64,000 nucleotides of DNA. It comes from Phreatobacter sp. (GTDB lineage: Bacteria > Pseudomonadota > Alphaproteobacteria > Rhizobiales > Phreatobacteraceae). Each line of letters begins with the position of its first letter. Position 1 is the first letter of the stretch. The notes beneath the pieces were generated by a model that was given only the letters and a program-made list of their open reading frames with translations, did no database searches and was not told where the DNA came from. Location: NCBI RefSeq assembly GCF_022843985.1, contig NZ_JALHMP010000021.1:17241-81240 (forward strand). The letters are read 5' to 3'. This document shows positions 55,515 to 64,000 of the stretch, in pieces. Both the position numbers and the translations under genes were made by a program.

Positions 55515-56156
55515 ATGAGCCTGATCCTCCACGCCATGCAACGTTCGGCCAATTGCTACAAGGTGCGCCTCCTTCTGGCGCATCTCGGGCTGCCTTTCGT
55601 TCTGAAGGATGTCGATTTCCTGCGTGGCGATACCCGCACGCCGACGTTCCTGGCCATGAACCCGCTCGGCCGCGTGCCGGTGGTCCAGCTCGATGATGCC
55701 ACAGTGCTGGTCGAGTCCGACGCCATCCTGACCTATCTCGGCGAGGGCACGCATTTCGTGCCGCAGGACAAGGTTGAGCGCGCCATCATGATGCAGTGGC
55801 TGTTCTTCGAGCAGAACGCCCATCACCCCTCGATCGGTGAGGCCAGGTTCTGGATGTCGCTGGTTCCGGGCGGCCGCGAACTGAAGCGCGATCTCATCGA
55901 CGACTGGATGGAGCGGGCCGAGCGGGCGCTCTCCCGCATGGAGACGCAGCTCGCGGCGACTCCCTATATCGCCGGTCACCGTTTGACGCTCGCCGATCTG
56001 GCGCTCTATGCCAACACCCATCTCGCTCACGAGGCCGATATCGACCTCGCCCTGTTTCCCGCGGTGCGCGACTGGGTGGCGCGGATCGCGGCGCTGCCGG
56101 GCCATGTGGGCATGGACTGGCGCCCGGCGCCGCTGGAACAGACGAGGGCGCCATGA
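55515..56156 (+). CDS. Glutathione S-transferase family protein
   Basis: 213 residues. Thioredoxin-like N-terminal domain: 'SLILHAMQRSANCYKVRLLLAHLG' with Ser11 or Asn13 in the usual activating position, 'NPLGRVPVVQLDDATVLVESDAILTYL' (cis-Pro and the glutathione-binding E-S), then the helical domain ('GHRLTLADLALYANTHLAHEADIDL', with conserved N-capping box Asp). Reaction unknown. Its stop overlaps the moaE start (ATGA). Confidence 0.9.
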   Translation: MSLILHAMQRSANCYKVRLLLAHLGLPFVLKDVDFLRGDTRTPTFLAMNPLGRVPVVQLDDATVLVESDAILTYLGEGTHFVPQDKVERAIMMQWLFFEQNAHHPSIGEARFWMSLVPGGRELKRDLIDDWMERAERALSRMETQLAATPYIAGHRLTLADLALYANTHLAHEADIDLALFPAVRDWVARIAALPGHVGMDWRPAPLEQTRAP

Positions 56157-56608
56157 CGGTCAGGGTGCAGCGCGAGGACTTCGATCTCGGCGTCGAGGTC
56201 AGGCGGCTCACCGCCGGTCGCGTCGAGGTCGGAGCGGTTGCGACCTTCACCGGCCTGTGCCGCGGCCAGACCGGCGCGACGACGGTCGGTGCCATGACCC
56301 TGGAGACCTATGAGGCCATGGCCCTCGCCGAGCTGCAGCGGATCGAGGACGAGGCGCGCAACCGCTGGCCGCTGACCGATGTGCTGGTCGTTCATCGTTT
56401 CGGGCGGATGGAGCCCGGCGACAACATCGTGCTGGTCGTGACGCTGTCCGAACATCGGCAGGCCGCCTTCGCCGCCGCCGAGTTCATCATGGACTTTCTG
56501 AAGACGCGGGCGCCGTTCTGGAAATTCGAGGAAACGGACAAAGCCGGCGGCTGGGTCGCGGCCAAGGACGGCGACGATGCGGCGGCCGATCGGTGGACGC
56601 AGACCTGA
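56153..56608 (+). CDS. moaE: Molybdopterin synthase catalytic subunit
   Basis: 151-residue MoaE, which with the sulfur carrier MoaD turns cyclic pyranopterin monophosphate into molybdopterin. 'GAVATFTGLCRGQTGA' near the N-terminus, 'LETYEAMALAELQRI', 'RFGRMEPGDNIVLVVTLSEHRQAAFAAAEFIMDFLKTRAPFWKFE' with the two catalytic lysines (in 'LKTRAPFWKFE'). Start overlaps the GST stop by 4 bases. moaD is not adjacent. Confidence 0.95.
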   Translation: MTVRVQREDFDLGVEVRRLTAGRVEVGAVATFTGLCRGQTGATTVGAMTLETYEAMALAELQRIEDEARNRWPLTDVLVVHRFGRMEPGDNIVLVVTLSEHRQAAFAAAEFIMDFLKTRAPFWKFEETDKAGGWVAAKDGDDAAADRWTQT

Positions 56609-56807
56609 CGCAACCTGGCTTTGGCTGCCGACCCCGGGGGCTCGGGATGTGACCCAGCTTCCGCAACGGTCTTAACCTCGCGCAAATGATGAAGTCGGTT
56701 TGTTGCCGGACGTGCGATTGTTTTAGTCAAAATGCGAGGAGCCGGCCCTTAAGTCAGAGCCATGCGGACTGCGGGCGTCCGTCCGGGCAAGCTTGGCGAT
56801 CGCGATC

Positions 56808-58592
56808 ATGGATACGGCCGACAACATGAGGGCCTATGGCAGGGGCCTGAACAGCATACCCGTCCGGTTCGCGGCGATGAGCTTCGTTCTCGCCAGCCTG
56901 TGCAGCGCTGCCCTCATCCAGATCCTGGCGATCGTCTGGGACCATGCCATGCCGTGGTACGCCATTGCGGGCATCGGCATCGCAATCGGCGTCATGCCCG
57001 CGGCGATCACCTTCCTGGCCGCTTCGCAACTCAGTGGATCCATCGCGGCGCTGCGCCGTTCGACCGAGGCGATCGCCGCGGGTGACATGAACCAGCCGGT
57101 CGAGATCGACTGCGCCTGCGAGGTTGGCGGGCTTGCCGACAGCTTCCGCAAGATGGTGGCCCGGCTGAACGCCAACATCTTCCGCATGAACGTGCTGGCC
57201 CACACGGACATGGTCACCGGCCTGCCGAACCGGGTGGTCATCAACCACATCCTGGCGCTCCCCGCCATGCAGGGCGCCCAAGGCGACTGCCAAGGTGCCC
57301 TGTTCTTCATCGACCTCGACGGCTTCAAGGCAGTGAACGACACCTATGGCCACAGGGCCGGAGACGAACTCCTGCGTCAGGTCAGCCAGCGCATCGTGGT
57401 CGAGGGGTTCGGCCGCAGTCTCGAACAGATCGATAGCTGCACGACGACCTTCGGCGAACTCTGCGAGACCTGCCCGAAGGAACTGGTCTTCACGCGTTTT
57501 GCCGGCGACGAGTTCGTGGCGTTCCTGCCGGGCGATTCCAGTATCGACAAGGTGCGCCTGCACGCCGATGCCATCGTCGAGGCCATGCGCCGTCCCTTCA
57601 AGGTCTTCGGCAACGAGATCCAGGTGGGCGCGAGCATCGGCATCGCCCGTGCACCGATGGATTCAACCCGCGGTTCCGAGCTGCTCTCCCTCGCCGACTT
57701 CGCCATGTATGTCGCCAAGGAGAAGGGCAAGAACAACGCCGTTCTCTTCGATCAGGAGCTGCGAGCCCTGGCCCGCGACAAGGCCGAACTCGAGGCCGAC
57801 CTCCGGCGGGCGATCGCGGACCGCCTGCTCAATGTCCATTTCCAGCCGAAGGTCAGCGCCGATGGCCTGTCGATCATCGGGGTCGAGGCCCTGCTGCGCT
57901 GGAACCACCCCACCCGCGGTGCGGTATCGCCCGTCGTTTTCGTCGCCCTTGCCGAAAAGGCGGGGCTGATGCCGGCGCTCGGCACTTTCGTCTTCGAGGC
58001 CGCCGTGCGCCAGCATCGCGCCTGGGCGAACGAGGGACTGGTCATGGCCATGGCCATCAATGTCTCGCCGAGCCAGTTCGAGGACCCGCACTTCGTCCCC
58101 GGGGTGCTCCGCATCATCGGGGCGGGCGGTGTCGCTCCCGAACTGATCGAGGTCGAGATCACCGAGGCGGTCCTGACGAACGACTATGCCGACACGGCCG
58201 AGAAGGTGCGCCTGCTGCGACAGGCGGGCGTGACGGTGTCGATCGATGATTTCGGTGTCGGCTATTCCAACCTGTCCCAACTGGCTCAGCTGTCGGTCAA
58301 TGCGCTGAAGGTCGACCGCTCCCTCATCCTGCGCATCGGCCAGGATCCGAAGGTGGAAGGCATCATCAAGGCGGTCATCGACATGGCCCACGCCCTCGGC
58401 CTCAAGGTGGTCGCCGAAGGCATCGAGACTCCCTATCAGGCGTCCTTCCTGCGTAAGGCGGGCTGCGACGCCATGCAGGGCTTCCTGTTCGCCACGCCGA
58501 TGGATCCGGGGCGGCTGGGGCAGTGGGTTGCCGGCCGCAGCGCAAACCTCGTCTCGCGCCTCCAGTCCGAAGTCCGCCACGCTCTGGCCTGA
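56808..58592 (+). CDS. Membrane GGDEF-EAL protein with cysteine insertion
   Basis: About 594 residues: two N-terminal transmembrane helices, a HAMP-like linker containing 'DCAC', a GGDEF domain and an EAL domain. The GGDEF signature is 'RFAGDEF' near residue 232, a variant often still active. Just before it the domain carries an insertion with Cys211, Cys219 and Cys222 (C-x7-C-x2-C, 'DSC...LCETCPKE'), not found in ordinary GGDEF domains. The EAL part keeps 'EALLRW' (near 360), 'NVSPSQF', 'EITEAVL', 'DDFGVGYS' and 'AEGIET', so it is probably an active phosphodiesterase. Start taken as ATG 56808; a TTG 5 codons upstream is in frame. Confidence 0.85.
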   Translation: MDTADNMRAYGRGLNSIPVRFAAMSFVLASLCSAALIQILAIVWDHAMPWYAIAGIGIAIGVMPAAITFLAASQLSGSIAALRRSTEAIAAGDMNQPVEIDCACEVGGLADSFRKMVARLNANIFRMNVLAHTDMVTGLPNRVVINHILALPAMQGAQGDCQGALFFIDLDGFKAVNDTYGHRAGDELLRQVSQRIVVEGFGRSLEQIDSCTTTFGELCETCPKELVFTRFAGDEFVAFLPGDSSIDKVRLHADAIVEAMRRPFKVFGNEIQVGASIGIARAPMDSTRGSELLSLADFAMYVAKEKGKNNAVLFDQELRALARDKAELEADLRRAIADRLLNVHFQPKVSADGLSIIGVEALLRWNHPTRGAVSPVVFVALAEKAGLMPALGTFVFEAAVRQHRAWANEGLVMAMAINVSPSQFEDPHFVPGVLRIIGAGGVAPELIEVEITEAVLTNDYADTAEKVRLLRQAGVTVSIDDFGVGYSNLSQLAQLSVNALKVDRSLILRIGQDPKVEGIIKAVIDMAHALGLKVVAEGIETPYQASFLRKAGCDAMQGFLFATPMDPGRLGQWVAGRSANLVSRLQSEVRHALA

Positions 58593-58667
58593 CCACCTCG
58601 CGGTCCCGCCGCGATCCTGTCCACAGGCCGCTTCGATCGGCGCCGCGGAAAGTGCTATGGCTCGCCC

Positions 58668-60575
58668 ATGCGCTTTCCACCATCGTTCCTGGACGAGATC
58701 CGGCAACGCCTCCCGGTGTCCGAGGTGGTGGGAAAGCGCGTCAAGCTGAAGAAGCAGGGCCGCGAATGGCGGGGCCTGTCGCCGTTCAATGCGGAGAAGA
58801 CGCCGTCCTTCTACGTCAATGACCAGAAGGGCTTCTATCACTGCTTCTCGTCCGGCAAGCATGGCGACCAGTTCCGCTTCCTGATGGAGACGGAAGGGCT
58901 GAGCTTCCCCGAGGCGGTGGAGCGTCTGGCAGGCGAAGCCGGCCTCGCCATGCCCAAGGTCTCGGTCGAGGAGGTGCAGCGCGCCGAGAAGGCGAAGACC
59001 CTCTATGACGTCATGGAACTGGCGGCGACGTTCTTCGAGGCCCAGTTGCAGGACCGCGCCGGCGCAAAGGCGCGCGGCTATCTTGCCGGCCGCGAGCTGA
59101 GGGCGCCGACCCAGGTGAAGTTTCGCATGGGCTATGCCCCTGCCGAGCGCTTCGCCCTGAAGGAGCATCTCGGCGCCAAGGGCGTCTCCGTCGCGGACAT
59201 GATCGCCGCGGGACTGCTCGTCCATGGCGACGATATCCCCGTTCCCTATGACCGGTTCCGCGACCGCGTCATGTTCCCCATCACCGATCTCAGGGGGCGC
59301 GTGGTCGCCTTTGGCGGCCGGGCGCTGGAGAAGGACGTTCCGGCCAAGTATCTGAACTCGCCGGAGACCGATCTCTTCCACAAGGGCTCGCTGCTCTACA
59401 ATGCCCATGCCGCACGCGAAGCCGCCCACAAGGCGAACCGCGTCATCGCCGTCGAGGGCTATATCGACGTCATCGCCATGGTGATGGCCGGCTTCGGCGA
59501 GACGGTGGCCCCGCTTGGCACCGCGCTCACCGAGGGCCAGCTCGACCTGTTGTGGAAGATGGCGCCGGATCCGGTTCTGCTCTTCGACGGCGACAAGGCG
59601 GGGCGACGCGCCGCCTATCGCGCCGTGGACATCGCCCTCCCGCTTCTGAAGCCGGGCCGCAGCCTGCTCTTCGCAGCGCTGCCCGAGGGCCAGGACCCGG
59701 ACGACCTGATCCGTTCCTCCGGACGCGAGGCGATGGATGCCGTGCTGGCCCAGGCCCAGCCGTTGGCCAGCATGCTGTGGCAGCGCGAGACCGAGGCGGG
59801 CGTCTTCGGCACGCCGGAGAAGCGCGCGGCCCTGGAAGCCCGCTTCGCCGAGGTGGTGGCGACGATCGGCGACGAGAATGTCCGCCGCCATTACCGCGAC
59901 GACGTGTTCGGCCGCCTCTCCGACCTGTTCCGGCCGATGCAGCGCGAGCGGCGCGGCGGGCAGGGCGCGCCGAACAGGAGCGCCGGCCGGGGCTTTTCCC
60001 CTTTCGCGGTGCCGGACCACCGCCCGTCGCCGGCGCTTGCCGCGAGTGCACTCGTGCGCGGGCCGCGCGCCGCCCTGCCGATGCGCGAGGCGCTCATTCT
60101 CACCGCTCTGCTCAATCATCCCTGGCTGATCGACGGCCAGGAGGAGGATATCGCCGCGCTCGATCTGCGCCATCCGCAGGCGGAGAACCTCAAGGCGGCG
60201 CTCCTCGACGTGCATGCCCAGGGCGTCGTCGGCGAGGAGGGCGCCTATCAGGAAGCGCTGGTGGCCGGAGGGCACGGGGTACTGGTCGACCAGGTCCGGG
60301 CCACGGTCTCCCTCAAGGCGGTCTGGGGCGCCATGCCGGACGCGGCGAAAAGCGACGTCGAAGTGACGTTCGGCCAGCTCTTGGCCTTGCATCGGAAGAA
60401 GCAAGCGCTAATTAAGGAAATCCGGGATGCCGAGCGAGCCTTCGGCGACGACCCGACCGAAGCGAACGAGCACTGGCTTCTCGACGCCAAGCGGCGGGAG
60501 GCGGAACTCGTAGGGACCGAGGCCCTCATCGAGGGGTTCGGATCGCAATCCGGGCGGGGAGGTCGCAGCGCTTGA
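58668..60575 (+). CDS. dnaG: DNA primase
   Basis: 635 residues. The N-terminal CHC2-like region is 'GLSPFNAEKTPSFYV' and 'FYHCFSSGKHG'; of the usual zinc ligands only one Cys (residue 59) remains, the others being Ser38, Asn41 and Ser62, a loss common in alphaproteobacterial primases. Catalytic RNA-polymerase domain with TOPRIM motifs 'VIAVEGYIDVIAM' and 'LLFDGDKAG'. The C-terminal helicase-binding domain is helical. Followed by a terminator-like hairpin and then rpoD, the core of the macromolecular synthesis unit. Confidence 0.96.
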   Translation: MRFPPSFLDEIRQRLPVSEVVGKRVKLKKQGREWRGLSPFNAEKTPSFYVNDQKGFYHCFSSGKHGDQFRFLMETEGLSFPEAVERLAGEAGLAMPKVSVEEVQRAEKAKTLYDVMELAATFFEAQLQDRAGAKARGYLAGRELRAPTQVKFRMGYAPAERFALKEHLGAKGVSVADMIAAGLLVHGDDIPVPYDRFRDRVMFPITDLRGRVVAFGGRALEKDVPAKYLNSPETDLFHKGSLLYNAHAAREAAHKANRVIAVEGYIDVIAMVMAGFGETVAPLGTALTEGQLDLLWKMAPDPVLLFDGDKAGRRAAYRAVDIALPLLKPGRSLLFAALPEGQDPDDLIRSSGREAMDAVLAQAQPLASMLWQRETEAGVFGTPEKRAALEARFAEVVATIGDENVRRHYRDDVFGRLSDLFRPMQRERRGGQGAPNRSAGRGFSPFAVPDHRPSPALAASALVRGPRAALPMREALILTALLNHPWLIDGQEEDIAALDLRHPQAENLKAALLDVHAQGVVGEEGAYQEALVAGGHGVLVDQVRATVSLKAVWGAMPDAAKSDVEVTFGQLLALHRKKQALIKEIRDAERAFGDDPTEANEHWLLDAKRREAELVGTEALIEGFGSQSGRGGRSA

Positions 60576-60688
60576 CTTGTGTCGGCAAAACGGACGTGTC
60601 ACGACCGCACAGGGCAGACGGGGCGGAATGCCATGGTTCACCATGTCTTAAGGGCGTGGGCCTTAGGGCGGTGATGTCAGATGTGACG

Positions 60689-60724
60689 GGGGCGCGCTGA
60701 TGGGCGAGCGCAGCCCCTCTTTTT
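60689..60724 (+). terminator. Terminator-like hairpin between dnaG and rpoD
   Basis: 10-bp stem (GGGGCGCGCT / AGCGCaGCCCC with a single bulged A) followed by TCTTTTT. A second smaller hairpin, GGCGGG (60732-60737) / CCCGCC (60745-60750), lies closer to rpoD. They could separate or attenuate dnaG and rpoD transcription. Confidence 0.6.
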
Positions 60725-60801
60725 GCGTTTTGGCGGGCCCTGAACCCGCCACTGACGCGTCATGCGGGCCGCTTGCGGCGCGTGAGGGATGGACGGTCTA
60801 G

Positions 60802-62799
<1,998 letters not shown>

Positions 62800-62826
62800 A
62801 ACCGGACGGCTGATTGCATTGCAAGG

Positions 62827-62851
62827 CGGCGGGCGAGGCGCCCGCCGTTTT
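62827..62851 (+). terminator. Terminator of rpoD
   Basis: Stem CGGCGGGC / GCCCGCCG with GAGGC loop followed by TTTTC, 28 bases after the rpoD stop. The remaining 260 bases to the LysE gene show no feature I can support. Confidence 0.88.
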
Positions 62852-63108
62852 CGTTGAGTGGGTGCGACCGGCCCTCCGAAAGTCCTGACCATGACCATCC
62901 ACTGAATGAGCGCCGAGGTCGACCAGACCTTGAGATGCTTGGGCCTTGTGCTGGCCTTCCGCCTGGCGCGGACGACGGGAAGGTCGCCAGTCGCGGTCAG
63001 GCCGCTTGTTCTTAGGCGGCAGCCGTGTCGGGGAGAGTCATCAGCGCCGCGCCTTGCCAAATACGCCTCTGTGGGCCCTGATCCGCTCGACGTCTGCGGA
63101 GCCCCTTC

Positions 63109-63720
63109 ATGTCGCCCGAATTCCTGTTGACCACCCTCATCATCGTGGCGTCGCCCGGCACCGGGGTCATCTACACGCTCGCCGCCGGCCTCTCGCGCGG
63201 CAGCCGGGCTAGCGTGCTCGCGGCCTTCGCCTGCACGCTCGGCATCGTGCCGCATCTGATTGCCGCGATGATGGGCCTCGCGGCACTCCTTCACACCAGC
63301 GCGCTCGCCTACAACGCGGTGAAATATGCCGGAGTCGCCTATCTCCTCTGGATGGCCTGGCAGACGTTGAAAGAGGAAGGCGCGCTGAAGGTGGAGGCTG
63401 CAGTGGATCGGCGCTCCTCCTGGCGTGTCATCGTTGACGGCATCGCCATCAACGTCCTGAACCCCAAGCTGTCGATCTTCTTCGTCGCCTTCCTGCCGCA
63501 GTTCATCGCCGTGGGCGAGCCGGCGCCGCTGGCGCGCATGCTGGAACTGTCGGCGGTGTTCATGGCGATGACCTTTGTCGTCTTCGCCGTCTACGGCCTC
63601 TTCGCCGCAGCCATGCGGGACAGGGTCATTTCGCGGCCGGCCGTGATGGCCTGGATGCGGCGGATCTTCGCCGGCGCCTTCGTGGCGCTTGGCGCCCGGC
63701 TGGCGCTGCAGGAGAAGTGA
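63109..63720 (+). CDS. LysE family amino acid exporter
   Basis: 203-residue, six-helix exporter of the LysE/RhtB superfamily. 'IVASPGTGVIYTLAAGLSRGSRASVLAAFACTLG' near the N-terminus corresponds to the P-G-x2-G family motif, 'VKYAGVAYLLWMAW' and 'GIAINVLNPKLSIFFVAFLPQF' are conserved. It exports an amino acid such as homoserine, threonine or lysine; substrate unknown. Confidence 0.92.
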   Translation: MSPEFLLTTLIIVASPGTGVIYTLAAGLSRGSRASVLAAFACTLGIVPHLIAAMMGLAALLHTSALAYNAVKYAGVAYLLWMAWQTLKEEGALKVEAAVDRRSSWRVIVDGIAINVLNPKLSIFFVAFLPQFIAVGEPAPLARMLELSAVFMAMTFVVFAVYGLFAAAMRDRVISRPAVMAWMRRIFAGAFVALGARLALQEK

Positions 63721-63792
63721 GAGTGCCGCCGTTTCCGACGGCCCCTGGAGGCGACAGGTCCAACCGTCGCCTCGGATATCGTCGGTTGACGA

Positions 63793-64000
63793 TCAGCTGC
63801 GGTCGGGACGGACGCCGGTAAATCCGGGGACCATACCGGGAGGACGCTGTCCAGGGGGCTGGGCGACCGGCGGCCGACCGCCGCCGCCGCCACCCATGCC
63901 CGGACCGGGTCCGGGGGGACGACCGCTGCCACCGCTCCAGCCGGGGCCGGGGCCAGGACGGCCACCGCCGCCACCGCTCCAGCCGGGGCCGGGGCCAGGA
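63793..64000 (-). CDS. C-terminal end of a Gly/Pro-rich protein with tandem repeats
   Basis: Minus-strand reading frame that stops at 63793 and enters from beyond the window, so only the last 68 residues are seen. Composition is almost entirely Gly, Pro, Trp, Ser and Arg: two copies of 'PGPGPGWSGG' with a 14-residue period, then 'RPPGPGPGMGGGGGG' and the tail 'PGMVPGFTGVRPDRS'. It resembles a low-complexity, disordered C-terminal extension; the globular part lies outside. Could be an exported protein, but nothing shows that here. Confidence 0.55.
   Translation of the reverse strand, partial: PGPGPGWSGGGGGRPGPGPGWSGGSGRPPGPGPGMGGGGGGRPPVAQPPGQRPPGMVPGFTGVRPDRS
63929..64000. repeat. Tandem 42-bp coding repeat
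   Basis: A 30-bp block (63929-63958) recurs exactly at 63971-64000, giving a 42-bp period that encodes a 14-residue Gly/Pro/Trp repeat. It probably continues past the window edge. Confidence 0.8.

Noticed and set aside
57663..60404. 913-residue open frame on the minus strand
   Set aside because: Shadow of the second GGDEF-EAL gene and dnaG; composition is typical of antisense GC-rich DNA.

Overview
The window is GC-rich DNA from an alphaproteobacterium, most likely of the order Hyphomicrobiales (Rhizobiales). The support is a CtrA master cell-cycle regulator divergent from fliI-fliJ, clustered GANTC (CcrM) sites upstream of ctrA, a petABC operon with the classic alphaproteobacterial layout, a DnaG lacking most zinc ligands as is usual in this class, and an Omp25/31-type outer membrane barrel. 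It looks like ordinary chromosome. No prophage, transposase, CRISPR array, rRNA or tRNA gene was recognised.

Layout. 1-7.9 kb: end of a TauE/SafE permease, an outer membrane barrel gene with its terminator, a frameshifted acyl-CoA synthetase, prpE, two exported unknowns and cysK. 8.1-11.5 kb: ctrA, a 0.7 kb regulatory region, fliI and fliJ. 11.5-16 kb: metallophosphoesterase, a 40-codon small ORF, a Nudix enzyme, an MFS transporter, a GNAT and two small secreted proteins, one extremely arginine-rich. 16.1-23 kb: a four-gene moxR / DUF58 / BatA-DUF4159 / VWA-like membrane protein operon. 23.1-25.9 kb: DUF1285, Nudix, DUF6111 and cca, translationally coupled. 26-29.8 kb: a membrane GGDEF-EAL protein, then a FeeM-like N-acyl amino acid synthase behind a perfect CtrA box.

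30-34.4 kb: an aldehyde dehydrogenase / SDR / FAH-family operon resembling an oxidative sugar-acid pathway. 34.6-40.1 kb: trmL, petABC, mtnP and apt. 40.2-45.2 kb: LysR regulator, two MaoC hydratases, an inverted pair of interspersed repeats, ychF, pth and rplY. 45.4-53.2 kb: a YfhO-family membrane protein, a histidine kinase without adjacent regulator, a second perfect CtrA box, a pair of paralogous small exported cysteine proteins sharing an upstream 38-nt element, and an aspartate aminotransferase. 53.4-64 kb: Bug-type binding protein, PAP2 phosphatase, GST, moaE, a second GGDEF-EAL protein, dnaG, rpoD, a LysE-type exporter and the end of a Gly/Pro-rich protein.

The most distinctive observations are the paralogous small exported proteins with their shared upstream element (51.1-52.0 kb), the CcrM/CtrA site architecture around ctrA-fliI and at two further genes, the cysteine-rich insertion in the second GGDEF domain, and an 11-bp deletion between 8-bp direct repeats that would explain the broken acyl-CoA synthetase. 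Start codons were chosen by eye from ribosome binding sites, and several could be off by a few codons.
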